64,000 bases of DNA from Bog-473 sp963791455 (lineage in GTDB: Bacteria; Actinomycetota; Acidimicrobiia; Acidimicrobiales; RAAP-2), in contig CAWBSM010000006.1 of assembly GCA_963791455.1 (NCBI GenBank), forward strand, positions 124,001 through 188,000. The letters run 5' to 3'. The notes under the pieces are model-generated. The model made no database searches and had not been told where the DNA came from. It was given only the letters and a program-made list of their open reading frames with translations. Made by a program: the position numbers and the translations under genes. Below are positions 51,521 to 59,962 of the stretch, one piece after another. The stretch's first letter is position 1, and every line of letters starts with the position of its first letter.

Positions 51521-52497
51521 GCCTGGAGGCAACGGTCGACTTCGTGGAGGATCCGGTCGGCGTCGGGCACGTAGTGGCTCTCGAGGCGCGAGGCCGGATA
51601 CGGCGTGGCGAAGCCGCCGACCCGGCGTACCGGCGACTCAAGGTGGTAGAAGCAGTGCTCGGACACCCGGGCCGCGATCTCGGCTCCCAGCCCGCAGAAG
51701 ACGGGCGCCTCGTGGGCGACCACCAGCCGACCTGTCTTGCGGACCGACGCCTCGACCGTCTCGAAGTCGACCGGAGAGAGCGACCGCAGGTCGATCACCT
51801 CGATGGACGTCCCCTCCTCATGCCCTATCCGCGCCGCGTCGAGGGCCGTGGCGACCAGGGGGCCGTAGGCGGCGATCGTCACGTCCCTGCCCGCCGCGAC
51901 GACCTGGGCCCGGTGCAGCGGCACCTCGGAGAGCGGTGCGGCGTCGTCGACCTCGCCTTTCTCCCAATAGCGGCGCTTCGGTTCGAAAAAGACGACCGGG
52001 TCGTCGGACACGATGGCCTGTTGGATCATTCGGTGCCCATCCGCGGCGTTGCTCGGCGTTACGACCCGGAGCCCGGCGGTGTGGGCGAAGTACGCCTCGG
52101 GGGACTCGGAGTGGTGCTCGACCGCGCCGATACCGCCGCCGTAAGGCAGCCTGATGGTCAGCGGCATGGTCACCCGACCCTCGTTGCGGTAGTGCAGCTT
52201 GGCGACCTGCGAGACGATCTGGTCGAAGGCGGGATACACGAACCCGTCGAACTGGATCTCGCACACGGGTCGGTAGCCGCGCATGGCAAGTCCCACGGCC
52301 GTACCGATGACGCCGGACTCGGCCAGCGGCGTGTCGATCACCCGACGGTCGCCGAAATCGCGCTGGAGACCTTCTGTGACCCTGAACACGCCTCCGAGCT
52401 TTCCGATGTCCTCGCCCATCAAGACGACCTTCGGGTCGCGCTCCATGGCCCGGCGCAGACCGGTGTTGAGCGCGGTGCGCAGGGACATGGTGGTCAC
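51517..52497 (-). CDS. 2-oxoacid dehydrogenase E1 beta subunit
   Basis: The 326-residue subunit has the transketolase-type pyrimidine and C-terminal domains. Family marks are VVLMGEDIGKLGGVFRVT, GFVYPAFDQIVSQVAK, RLPYGGGIGAVEHHS and DLRSLSPVDFETV. It pairs with the alpha subunit to bind thiamine diphosphate. The GTG at 52497 overlaps the E1alpha stop (GTGA), and the ATG three codons later is a possible alternative. The tight E1alpha-E1beta-E2 overlaps indicate balanced translation of one complex. Confidence 0.93.
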   Translation of the reverse strand: MTTMSLRTALNTGLRRAMERDPKVVLMGEDIGKLGGVFRVTEGLQRDFGDRRVIDTPLAESGVIGTAVGLAMRGYRPVCEIQFDGFVYPAFDQIVSQVAKLHYRNEGRVTMPLTIRLPYGGGIGAVEHHSESPEAYFAHTAGLRVVTPSNAADGHRMIQQAIVSDDPVVFFEPKRRYWEKGEVDDAAPLSEVPLHRAQVVAAGRDVTIAAYGPLVATALDAARIGHEEGTSIEVIDLRSLSPVDFETVEASVRKTGRLVVAHEAPVFCGLGAEIAARVSEHCFYHLESPVRRVGGFATPYPASRLESHYVPDADRILHEVDRCLQA

Positions 52498-53624
52498 GGG
52501 GTCTCCTCGCCGAAGCCGGCCAGGTACGCCGCAGAGGCGGCACGCTCCTCTTCGACCAAGGAATGCGGCTCCGTGTAGACGTGGTCGAAGATCGCCGCCG
52601 GTTGGGGATCCTCCAAGGCCAGGCAGCCGCGGCGGAGCTCCACCGCTGCGGCCTGCGCCTCCTGGTCGACGGCGTCCTCGAACGGCCGGTCGGCCAGCTC
52701 CTCTCGACGCAGGAGTGCCCGCAACCGCGCCAGCGGGTCCTTGGCGCGCCACTCCTCCTCCTCGGCCTGGGTCCGGTACCGGGTGGGATCGTCGGACGTC
52801 GTATGGGGGCCCATCCGATAGGTGACGGCCTCAATCAGGGTGGGCCCACGTCCGGCATAGGCGCGGGCGAGGGCCAGCCGGGTGGCGGCGAGGACGGCCA
52901 GGACGTCGTTGCCGTCCACCTGGATCCCGGGAATGCCGTAGCCCTGGCCCCGCTGTGCGATAGACGTACGCGACTGCAGGCGGGCCGGCTCGGAGATGGC
53001 CCACTGGTTGTTCTGGCAGAAGAAGACCACCGGTACCGCGAAAGTGGCGGCGAACCCGAGGGCCTCGGCGACGTCGCCCTCGCTGGCGGCGCCGTCTCCG
53101 AAGTAGGCGAGGGCGGCGGAGCCGGCGCCGTCGAGCGTGATGCCGAGCGCATAGCCCGTTGCGTGGAGCGCTTGGGAGCCGACGATGATGGCGGGAGTGG
53201 CAATCCCGTGGGCCTCGGGGTCCCATCCGGAGAGCCCGGTGCCCCGCCACAGCCGCAGCATGGTCACGGGGTCCACGCCGCGGCAGTAGGCAACGCCGTG
53301 CTCCCGGTAGCTCGGGAAGGCGAAGTCGTCCGGGCGTAGGGCCCGGGCCGAGCCCACCTGCGCGGCCTCCTGACCCAACAGCGGCGCCCACAGCCCCAGT
53401 TCGCCCTGGCGCTGGAGCGCCATCGCCTCGGCATCGAGACGCCGCACCACCGCCATGTCGCGGTACAGGTCGCGCAGTTGCGACGCGTCGACGTCCGTAA
53501 CCAGGTCCCAGTAGGGGCAGCCCAGCGTCCGTTGCCCGTCCACCGAGATCAGCTGAACGAGGCCCTCGAAGCCCATCCACTCGGCGATCCTCTGCTCTGG
53601 AACTCGTATTGGCGCGATGGTCAT
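52494..53624 (-). CDS. 2-oxoacid dehydrogenase E1 alpha subunit
   Basis: The 376-residue subunit binds thiamine diphosphate through GDGAASEGD and, about 27 residues later, CQNNQWAIS. Other marks are FAFPSYREHGVAYCRGVDP and EAVTYRMGPHTTSDDPTRYR. The last is typical of branched-chain or pyruvate E1alpha. Substrate cannot be fixed; the single-lipoyl E2 suggests branched-chain 2-oxoacids. The ATG at 53624 has a strong GGGAGGGAG site; longer in-frame starts are less likely. It is the first gene of the three-gene operon. Confidence 0.92.
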   Translation of the reverse strand: MTIAPIRVPEQRIAEWMGFEGLVQLISVDGQRTLGCPYWDLVTDVDASQLRDLYRDMAVVRRLDAEAMALQRQGELGLWAPLLGQEAAQVGSARALRPDDFAFPSYREHGVAYCRGVDPVTMLRLWRGTGLSGWDPEAHGIATPAIIVGSQALHATGYALGITLDGAGSAALAYFGDGAASEGDVAEALGFAATFAVPVVFFCQNNQWAISEPARLQSRTSIAQRGQGYGIPGIQVDGNDVLAVLAATRLALARAYAGRGPTLIEAVTYRMGPHTTSDDPTRYRTQAEEEEWRAKDPLARLRALLRREELADRPFEDAVDQEAQAAAVELRRGCLALEDPQPAAIFDHVYTEPHSLVEEERAASAAYLAGFGEETP

Positions 53625-53688
53625 GGACTCCCTCCCGAGGGGGACGCTCATGAAGAGCATCAGACCATGAGTCACCGATCAGGAGCGG

Positions 53689-53729
53689 AAAAACGGATCA
53701 AATCAGACTAGAGAGTCTGATTTGATCCG
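53689..53729 (-). terminator. Intrinsic terminator downstream of ku
   Basis: On the minus strand a perfect 16-bp stem (CGGATCAAATCAGACT with its complement, loop CTCT) is followed at once by TTTTT. It begins 82 bases after the ku stop and lies upstream of the E1alpha gene. It should end ku transcription and isolate the dehydrogenase operon. Confidence 0.85.
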
Positions 53730-53811
53730 CCCCCTGATGTGTCCACGCAACAGATCACCGATTGGCCCGCGAAACGGCCGGAGCGCCGTGGCCCGACCGG
53801 CAGACCAGCGT

Positions 53812-54726
53812 TCAGGAAGCCTTCCGGCGCGCCCCCGTCTTGGCCCGGGCGGGCTGCTTGGCCGTCTTGGGCGCTTTGCTGGCCGGGGTGGCCCGGCGCG
53901 CCGGCGCTCGTTTGGCTGGGGTCGCACGCTTGGTGCTCTTGGAACCGGGACCTGCGGCGGCGGCGATGCTGGCGTTGAGCGCCTCCATCAGGTCGACGAC
54001 TTTGGCCGCCGGCTCCGGCCCCGCTTGCACGACGATCTCGTGCCCGCTGCGTTTCTCCTCGACCAGGGCCTCGACCTTCTCTCGATGCGTATCGTGGTAG
54101 CGAGCGGGGTCCCATTCGCTCTCCATCGACTCGATGAGGAGCTGCGCCATGGAGAGCTCCCGATCGCTCACGTCGCCCGTGTCGGGCAGCTCGAGCTCGC
54201 GATCGGGCGAGCGCACCTCATCGGCGAAGTACATGGTGTGCAGGGCCAAGGCGTCCTCATCGGGCCGGATGGCCACGAGGTACTCCTTGTTCCGCATGAC
54301 GAGGGTGGCGATCGCCACTTTGCCTGCGTCAGCCATCGCCTGCCGCAGCAGCGCATAGGCCTTGTCGGCGCCAGCCCCCTCCGGGGCGAGGTAGTAGCTG
54401 GACCGGAAGTAGACGGGATCGATGTCCGCCTGGTCGACGAAGTCGGTGATCTCGACCTGCCGCGACTTCTTCGGCTCTGCCGTCTCGAGTTCCTCGTCGG
54501 TGAGTACGACGTATTCGCCTCCTCCGAGGTCGAATCCGCGCACGATGCGATCTTGCGGAACCTCGCTACCCGTCCGCTCGTTGACCTTCTTGTAGCGGAT
54601 GCGGTCCGACGTCCCCTCTTCGAACTGGTTGAAGTGAATGCTCTTGTCCGACGTGGCCGGGTAGACGCCGACGGGGATATTCACGAGTCCGAAACTGAGA
54701 GCCCCTTTCCAAATGGTGCGTGGCAC
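53812..54726 (-). CDS. ku: Non-homologous end-joining protein Ku
   Basis: The 304-residue protein is a bacterial Ku that binds DNA ends and recruits LigD. It starts RTIWKGALSFGLVNIPVGVY and has QFEEGTSDRIRYKKV, YYLAPEGAGADKAYALL and the beta-barrel region. A C-terminal Lys/Arg/Ala-rich tail (from about 265) resembles the extended tails that aid DNA binding and threading in actinobacterial Ku. The GTG at 54726 matches the family start. No LigD gene is adjacent. A clear terminator follows the stop. Confidence 0.94.
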   Translation of the reverse strand: MPRTIWKGALSFGLVNIPVGVYPATSDKSIHFNQFEEGTSDRIRYKKVNERTGSEVPQDRIVRGFDLGGGEYVVLTDEELETAEPKKSRQVEITDFVDQADIDPVYFRSSYYLAPEGAGADKAYALLRQAMADAGKVAIATLVMRNKEYLVAIRPDEDALALHTMYFADEVRSPDRELELPDTGDVSDRELSMAQLLIESMESEWDPARYHDTHREKVEALVEEKRSGHEIVVQAGPEPAAKVVDLMEALNASIAAAAGPGSKSTKRATPAKRAPARRATPASKAPKTAKQPARAKTGARRKAS

Positions 54727-54792
54727 GCCTGCCAAATTACCAGCCCAGAGCAGATCCACCACCCTGTTACAGCGATTCGTCACACTGAGGCC

Positions 54793-55176
54793 ATGGTTTC
54801 GAGGGCGCCCACCGACTTCGCCTCCGCCCTTCTGGGCGGTCTGGTCGAACTCGGCCCGGTCGAGCCCTTCTCGGGCGATCTATCACTTGAACTGGGGATT
54901 TCCCTGTGGTTGCGGAGGAGCGGCACGTCGCTCATGGAAGCACGGGGCACCCTGCTCGAGATCCGCCGGGTGATCCTGGGGGTGTGCGGCCTCGACCCTT
55001 CGACCGAGCCGGTGCCGCTCGTGGGTCGATCGCCCAGGGTCGACGTGGTGAACCTGGTGGGGTACGTCGGAGATCTTCTCCGGCGCGCCGCGCCCCGCGC
55101 CGGCGGTGCGCGAGCGGTGGTCGAGCGGGTCGTCGCCGAAATGCCCGAGCCCCAGGACGAGGCGATCGGGGCTTGA
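54793..55176 (+). CDS. Hypothetical helical protein
   Basis: The 127-residue protein from the ATG at 54793 has helical segments (DFASALLGGLVELGPVEPF, then ARGTLLEIRRVILGVCG and VNLVGYVGDLLRRAAPR) and no signal or membrane region. I do not recognise the family. It is divergent from ku with 66 bases between starts, so it may share a promoter region with ku. It is convergent with the next secreted protein, stop to stop seven bases apart. Confidence 0.6.
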   Translation: MVSRAPTDFASALLGGLVELGPVEPFSGDLSLELGISLWLRRSGTSLMEARGTLLEIRRVILGVCGLDPSTEPVPLVGRSPRVDVVNLVGYVGDLLRRAAPRAGGARAVVERVVAEMPEPQDEAIGA

Positions 55177-55183
55177 CGGCGAG

Positions 55184-57262
55184 CTAGAACCCGAAACCGG
55201 CGATGATCAGGCCGTTCAGGCCTGCGTCGGACTCGCTCCCCAGGTAGGGCGCATTGCCGTACGAGAACACGTCGCCCCTGGCCGTGCACACCCAGTACCC
55301 CTTGCCGTCGGCGGTCGGGAAGATGGAAGTGGCGGGGTTGAAGGAGTTCACGTAACCGACCGGCTCTCCCAGGTTGGCAGCGTCCCCGAACGGGGTCACG
55401 GCACCGTTGGCGTAGAGCAGCCAGTAGCCGTGTCCGTCCGGGGTGGCCACGGCATCGACCACTGGGATCGAGTCGGGTGGCGGGGTCCCGTAGAAGGTGG
55501 CATCACCGAACGCATAGACGGCGCCCGTACTCGTGACCAGCCAGTACCCATTGCCGGTGTGGTCTGGCATCACGGCCACCGCGGTCCCGGCGCAGCCCCC
55601 GATGCCGGGGCACGAACCCTCGAAGCGGGCATCCCCGAAGGCGAAGACTCCCCCGTCGGACGCGACCATGAAGTACCCGTGGCGCGTCACGGTCGGGACC
55701 ACGCCCACGATGGGGGCGTTCAGGCTGTTCGGCAGCCCGGATCCCGCCGGGCGCAACCCGAGCCCGGGGACAGAACCGTAGAAACTTGCATCGCCGAAGG
55801 CGAAGATCCCGCCGTCCGAAGCCACCAGCCAATAGCCGCCCCGGGTGAGGGTGGGTGTGATGCCGACCACTGGCCGCTGCAGCCACATCCCTCCCATGGA
55901 GCCGTGGAAGGTGGCGGCGCCGAACGAGAAGATGCCACCGTCGGACCCGACCAGCCAGTACCCCCGGGGCGCGGGACCCAGCGAGAACGTCTGCGGGCTT
56001 CCGGTCGCGCCGTAGTAATTCACACCTGGCGCGACGCTCGGAATGAGGGTGCAAGCACCCTCGCTCACGAAGAAGACGGTCAGCCCGTCGGGTCCGATGG
56101 TGCAGGTATTGGGCGTCGTCGAGACGACGCTCTTCGTGCCATCGCCCGTGGTGCCTACGACCGCCGTGAAGCCCGCGAACTCGACGGCGCCGGTGGGGAT
56201 GTTGGTCACGGTCGGGGTCGTCGGCGTGGCCCTACCGACCGGGGCGGACGTGTCCGAGCCGGAGACGGTGCTGTAGGTGGCGTTGCCCCCATAGGTGGCG
56301 GTGGCCGAGTACGTGCCGGTCAGAGCCCCGCTGACGGCGCAAGTGGCCCTGCCACTGGCGTCGAGTGCGGCGGAGGCGCAGCTGACCGTGCTGGGACCCG
56401 TGACGACCCAGGTTACGGTGCCGGTCGGCGTTCCAAACGAGCCAGATATTTCGGCGGTGAAAGTGAAGTTGCCGCTGGTTACGACGCCTGCGGCGTTGTT
56501 GGTGACGGTGATCGTCGGAGTGACTGTGGCGACCGTCATGGCGGCCGCAGTCGACGGTCCGACCGCCAGGTAGTTCGGGTCAGTACCCGGGACGTAGGTT
56601 CCCGTGACGGAATACAGGCCTGCTTGCACCCCGTTGATCATGCAGGTGGCCGTGGCCGTGTTCGCCGGGTTGCCTGTGGCGAGGGTGGAGTTCGCGCAGG
56701 TCGGGCTGCCGGGACCGGTGATGGCCCAACTCACCGCGCCGGTCGGGGCAGGCCCCCCGGTTGGTCCGGCCACCGTGGCGGTGAAGGTGGCGCTCTGCCC
56801 GATCATCGGTGTGGTGGCGGGAGCGGCGACCGTGATCGTGGGGGTTGCCTTGCCGATGGTCATGTTCGCTGCAATCGAAGGGCCGACCGGAAGGTAGTTC
56901 GGGTCGGCGCCCGGGACGTAGGTTCCCGTGACGGAGTACAGGCCTGCTTGCACCCCGCTGATCACGCAGGTGGCCGTGGCCGTATTCGCCGGGTTGCCCG
57001 CGGCGAGGGTGGAGTCCGCGCAGGTCGGGCTGCCGGGGCCAGTGATGGCCCAGCTGACCGAACCCGTCGGGGTCGGATCCCCTGTCCCTCCGGACACCGT
57101 GGCGGTGAAGGTGGCGCTCTGCCCGATCGTCGGCGTCGTGCCCGGAGAGGCGACACCGATCGTCGGGGTCATCGTTGGCGCCGCCTCGACCGGAGCGGAG
57201 AGCACGCAGAGCGAGAACACGCCGATGGCCGTGACGATGAAGGCACTGAACCACCTCTTCAT
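55184..57262 (-). CDS. Secreted protein with Ig-like domains and six C-terminal GYW repeats
   Basis: From the ATG at 57262 (AGAGGA site upstream) the 692-residue protein has a signal peptide ending near VEA-AP (about 28). It is followed by two near-identical units of about 110 residues (TPTIGVASPGTTPTIGQSA and TPTITVAAPATTPMIGQSA starts) and a third, diverged one. All look like bacterial Ig-like (Big_5/Big_3_5) domains. After a short fourth region, residues about 434-692 are six GYW repeats of 38-53 residues (GYWLVGSDGGIFSFG to GYWVCTARGDVFSYG). No sortase motif or C-terminal anchor is seen. The layout suggests a surface or extracellular adhesin or scaffold. It shares the repeat module with two other proteins in the window. 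Confidence 0.85.
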   Translation of the reverse strand: MKRWFSAFIVTAIGVFSLCVLSAPVEAAPTMTPTIGVASPGTTPTIGQSATFTATVSGGTGDPTPTGSVSWAITGPGSPTCADSTLAAGNPANTATATCVISGVQAGLYSVTGTYVPGADPNYLPVGPSIAANMTIGKATPTITVAAPATTPMIGQSATFTATVAGPTGGPAPTGAVSWAITGPGSPTCANSTLATGNPANTATATCMINGVQAGLYSVTGTYVPGTDPNYLAVGPSTAAAMTVATVTPTITVTNNAAGVVTSGNFTFTAEISGSFGTPTGTVTWVVTGPSTVSCASAALDASGRATCAVSGALTGTYSATATYGGNATYSTVSGSDTSAPVGRATPTTPTVTNIPTGAVEFAGFTAVVGTTGDGTKSVVSTTPNTCTIGPDGLTVFFVSEGACTLIPSVAPGVNYYGATGSPQTFSLGPAPRGYWLVGSDGGIFSFGAATFHGSMGGMWLQRPVVGITPTLTRGGYWLVASDGGIFAFGDASFYGSVPGLGLRPAGSGLPNSLNAPIVGVVPTVTRHGYFMVASDGGVFAFGDARFEGSCPGIGGCAGTAVAVMPDHTGNGYWLVTSTGAVYAFGDATFYGTPPPDSIPVVDAVATPDGHGYWLLYANGAVTPFGDAANLGEPVGYVNSFNPATSIFPTADGKGYWVCTARGDVFSYGNAPYLGSESDAGLNGLIIAGFGF

Positions 57263-57544
57263 CGCCGTCGATCCTCTCGCGTTGCAGGTTCGGCCCACCA
57301 AGCCCCGAAACAGCCCTGGGCGCCCGCCGTCATCGACATTCGTGCTGTGCCCTCGTCATCCCAGTCCTTCGCCATCTACAACCAGAGTTGCAACCGCCTA
57401 CCCGAGGCAACGTCGTAACGCTAGTCCAGCTCACAGAATCGCGAGCCCCGACCTAGGCGCGAGGAGATCTGGCCCCAATCGAGGTCCAGCCCAGCGGGAG
57501 GTGGATCACAGCTGGCGGCCAGCGAGAGCGATCATCATGGCGGC

Positions 57545-58384
57545 ATGGCCACTCGCAGGCGGCGCCGGCTGGTCTTGGGGATCGCCAGCGCCGTGGCATT
57601 GATAGCGCTCGCCGCCCTGGCGGGTCCTTACGTGTACATCCACTTCATCGAAGGTCCGACTCCGGCCAAGCTCGAGCTCCCCAAGGCGCCGAACTCGGCA
57701 TCCACCTCATCGGCCTCCAGCGCGCCCTCCACGTCAATCGGCACCACGTCCTCGCTCGACGGCAGCTGGAACGTGGGTACCGGTTCCCTAGCCGGCTACC
57801 GGGTGCAAGAAGTCCTACTCGGACAGAGTGCCACCGCTGTTGGCCGCACCCGCGAGATCTGGGGCTCTCTCACCATTGCGGGCTCGACGGTGACGAAAGG
57901 GACCTTCACAGTCAACATGGCGAGCGTCGTGAGCGACCAGAGCGAGCGCAACGCACACTTCGATGGCCCGATCATGGGCGTGAGTCAGTACCCCACCGCC
58001 ACTCTCACTCTGGCCTCCCCGATTGAACTGGGAGCGCTTCCCGCCAATGGTGTGCAGGCGCGCTACAACGCGACGGGTACCTTAGAGATGCATGGAGTGA
58101 CGAAGACGGTGACCTTCACAGTCTCCGCCGAACGTCTCAACGGGACGATCGACGCATTGGCGGACATCGCAATCCGCTTTTCGGACTGGAACATCGCCAA
58201 CCCCAGCATCGGGGGCTTCGTCACCACTGCGAACAAGGGCACTCTCGAGATCCTGTTGCACATGACCCAGGGGGCAGGTAACCCAGTCTCGGCTGGCACG
58301 GGCTCGAGTGGCTCTGTCGGTGGAGGCGGTCCCATTACCGTCCCCAGCACGACAGTCCCTCCTCTCAGTGTCCCCACAGGATGA
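57545..58384 (+). CDS. Membrane-anchored YceI-family protein
   Basis: The 279-residue protein has a basic N-terminus and one transmembrane or signal segment (about 9-33). A Ser/Thr-rich linker (about 48-70) and a YceI lipocalin-like domain (about 72-240) follow. Family marks are GTGSLAGYRVQEVL, FTVNMASVVSDQSERNAHF and TGTLEMHGVTKTVTFTV. YceI proteins bind isoprenoid or amphiphilic ligands in the cell envelope. The last 40 residues are Gly/Ser/Thr/Pro-rich and disordered. It is divergent from the Ig/GYW protein, with 282 bases between. Confidence 0.9.
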   Translation: MATRRRRRLVLGIASAVALIALAALAGPYVYIHFIEGPTPAKLELPKAPNSASTSSASSAPSTSIGTTSSLDGSWNVGTGSLAGYRVQEVLLGQSATAVGRTREIWGSLTIAGSTVTKGTFTVNMASVVSDQSERNAHFDGPIMGVSQYPTATLTLASPIELGALPANGVQARYNATGTLEMHGVTKTVTFTVSAERLNGTIDALADIAIRFSDWNIANPSIGGFVTTANKGTLEILLHMTQGAGNPVSAGTGSSGSVGGGGPITVPSTTVPPLSVPTG

Positions 58385-58617
58385 TGGACTAGACAGATCT
58401 TCGGCTGGCGCCGCTTTCTGGGGAGTCGGCCATCCAGGCTTCGTACCTGGTCTCCGAGCGAGCCCGCCCGGGCGGTGGTTGTCCCCGTTCGGGGCCGGCG
58501 CGGTAACAGCAGTGCAACGGCGGCTCGCGCCGTTGGACGGCGCATGACGGAGGGGTGGGGTGGGCCTGGGGCGTTGCCGGACAAACACGCTGTGCCAGCC
58601 GTTCCTGGAGAAAATTC

Positions 58618-59877
58618 GTGACCACTGTAGATCCGACATTCGATCGCGCCTCCGGTCGTCGTACGCCCTCTGGAGCAACCCTTCGGCGGTTCACCGGTTG
58701 GGGTCCCGCGCTCGTGTCCCTGGCAGCCGCACTCGCGTACGGCCTCTACATCGCGCTCGGCACGTACGAGGTCGATCTCGGCGTCTACCTGCGTCTCGGC
58801 GGTCGATACATCTTCACGTCTCACCTCTACTCCTTCGCGCTTCCGAACACGAGCCTTCTCTTCACTTATCCGCCGTTCGCGGCGCTTCTCTTTGCGCCCT
58901 GGGAACGGATGTTCTCCACCGTCCATTCGGTCCAGACCATATGGACCGCGTGCAACCTGGTCGCGCTGATCGGAGTACTCGTCGTCTCGATACGGCTCGT
59001 CAAACCCGGTATGAGCACGGCGTCCGTCTGGCGGCTCGCCTTGGTGCTCACCCTCCCCGCGCTCCTTCTTAACCCCGTGCTCGTCACGGTCGGCTTCGGC
59101 CAAGTGAACCTCGTCGTCACGTTTCTCGTCATGTGGGACCTCCTCACCCCGCGGCGGATCGGGAGGTGGCACCCGCCGCTGGGCATCGCAACAGGACTCG
59201 CCGCCGCGGTCAAGCTGACGCCGCTGCTCTTCGTCCCCTACCTGCTCTTGACGCGCCGCTCCCGTGGGGCTCTGACGTGCGTCGTCACGTTCCTCGCCTG
59301 CGAGCTCGTGACCTTTCTCGTGTCGCCAGCCTCGTCGAAGGCGTACTGGACGCAGGCCTTCTTCAGGCCGGGTCGCGCCGGTCAGCTTTCTTTCGTGGGC
59401 AACCAGAACCTGTGGGCGATGTTCGAACGCGTCAACCATGGGCTTCTCGGCGGTCTCTTCATCGCACCCGTGCTGGTGTTGGTAACGGCCAGCGGACTCT
59501 GGCTCGCCAGCCTGGCGCATCGGCGATCATCCCCGACGCTGGGAGTCTTGATCTGCGCAGCGACCTGCCTGCTGGTGTCTCCGATCTCCTGGGTCCACCA
59601 CTTGGTGTGGGTGGTGCCGGCGATCCTCTGGCTGGCTCTGGCAGACGACCGGCCTCGTCGTGGACGCGCGATGGCAGCTGGCGCCGCTGCATTGTTCTGG
59701 AGCGCGCCTATCTGGTGGGTGCCGTACAAGAACACGTCAGATCTGCGGCTCAACGCCTGGCAACTCCTCGCGGGGAATTCCTTTGCCACCTCGATCGTGA
59801 TTTTCATCTGCGGCGCAGCCGTTCTTGTCGCCCGGCACGGGTCCAAAGAGTTGGACCAGGGAGTTCGACTCGGCTGA
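58618..59877 (+). CDS. GT87-like membrane mannosyltransferase (DUF2029)
   Basis: The 419-residue protein has about ten transmembrane helices and the GT-C pattern of polyprenol-phosphate-mannose-dependent alpha-1,2-mannosyltransferases such as PimE. Features are an acidic residue in the first outside loop (YEVDLGVYLRLGGRYIF), FTYPPFAALLFAPWE, GFGQVNLVVTFLV and ATGLAAAVKLTPLLF. The GTG at 58618 follows a strong GGAGAAAATTC site. It could glycosylate lipids, lipoglycans or secreted proteins. The GT2 near ispH might make its polyprenol-linked donor; that link is speculation. Confidence 0.87.
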   Translation: MTTVDPTFDRASGRRTPSGATLRRFTGWGPALVSLAAALAYGLYIALGTYEVDLGVYLRLGGRYIFTSHLYSFALPNTSLLFTYPPFAALLFAPWERMFSTVHSVQTIWTACNLVALIGVLVVSIRLVKPGMSTASVWRLALVLTLPALLLNPVLVTVGFGQVNLVVTFLVMWDLLTPRRIGRWHPPLGIATGLAAAVKLTPLLFVPYLLLTRRSRGALTCVVTFLACELVTFLVSPASSKAYWTQAFFRPGRAGQLSFVGNQNLWAMFERVNHGLLGGLFIAPVLVLVTASGLWLASLAHRRSSPTLGVLICAATCLLVSPISWVHHLVWVVPAILWLALADDRPRRGRAMAAGAAALFWSAPIWWVPYKNTSDLRLNAWQLLAGNSFATSIVIFICGAAVLVARHGSKELDQGVRLG

Positions 59878-59962
59878 TCACGGTATGCCAGCGCACCCGA
59901 GCGAGCGCTGTCGCTCGTCCCTCTAGGTGGCGGTTTACCGCTCTTTCAACGCTTCTGACCGC

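Noticed and set aside
53689..53729. The palindrome after ku read as an operator for the dehydrogenase operon.
   Set aside because: The T5 tract directly after the stem on the ku strand and the distance of about 65 bases to the E1alpha start make a terminator the simpler reading.
55106..57418. A 770-codon plus-strand frame opposite the Ig/GYW protein.
   Set aside because: It is Gly/Arg/Asp-rich text mirroring the repeats of the real secreted protein, which has a signal peptide and domains.
59880..59960. Possible bidirectional terminator between the GT87-like gene and the GYW lipoprotein (gagcga...tcgctc and ggcgg-ttta-ccgc).
   Set aside because: Stems are only 4-6 bp and no clear T tract follows; not strong enough to annotate.
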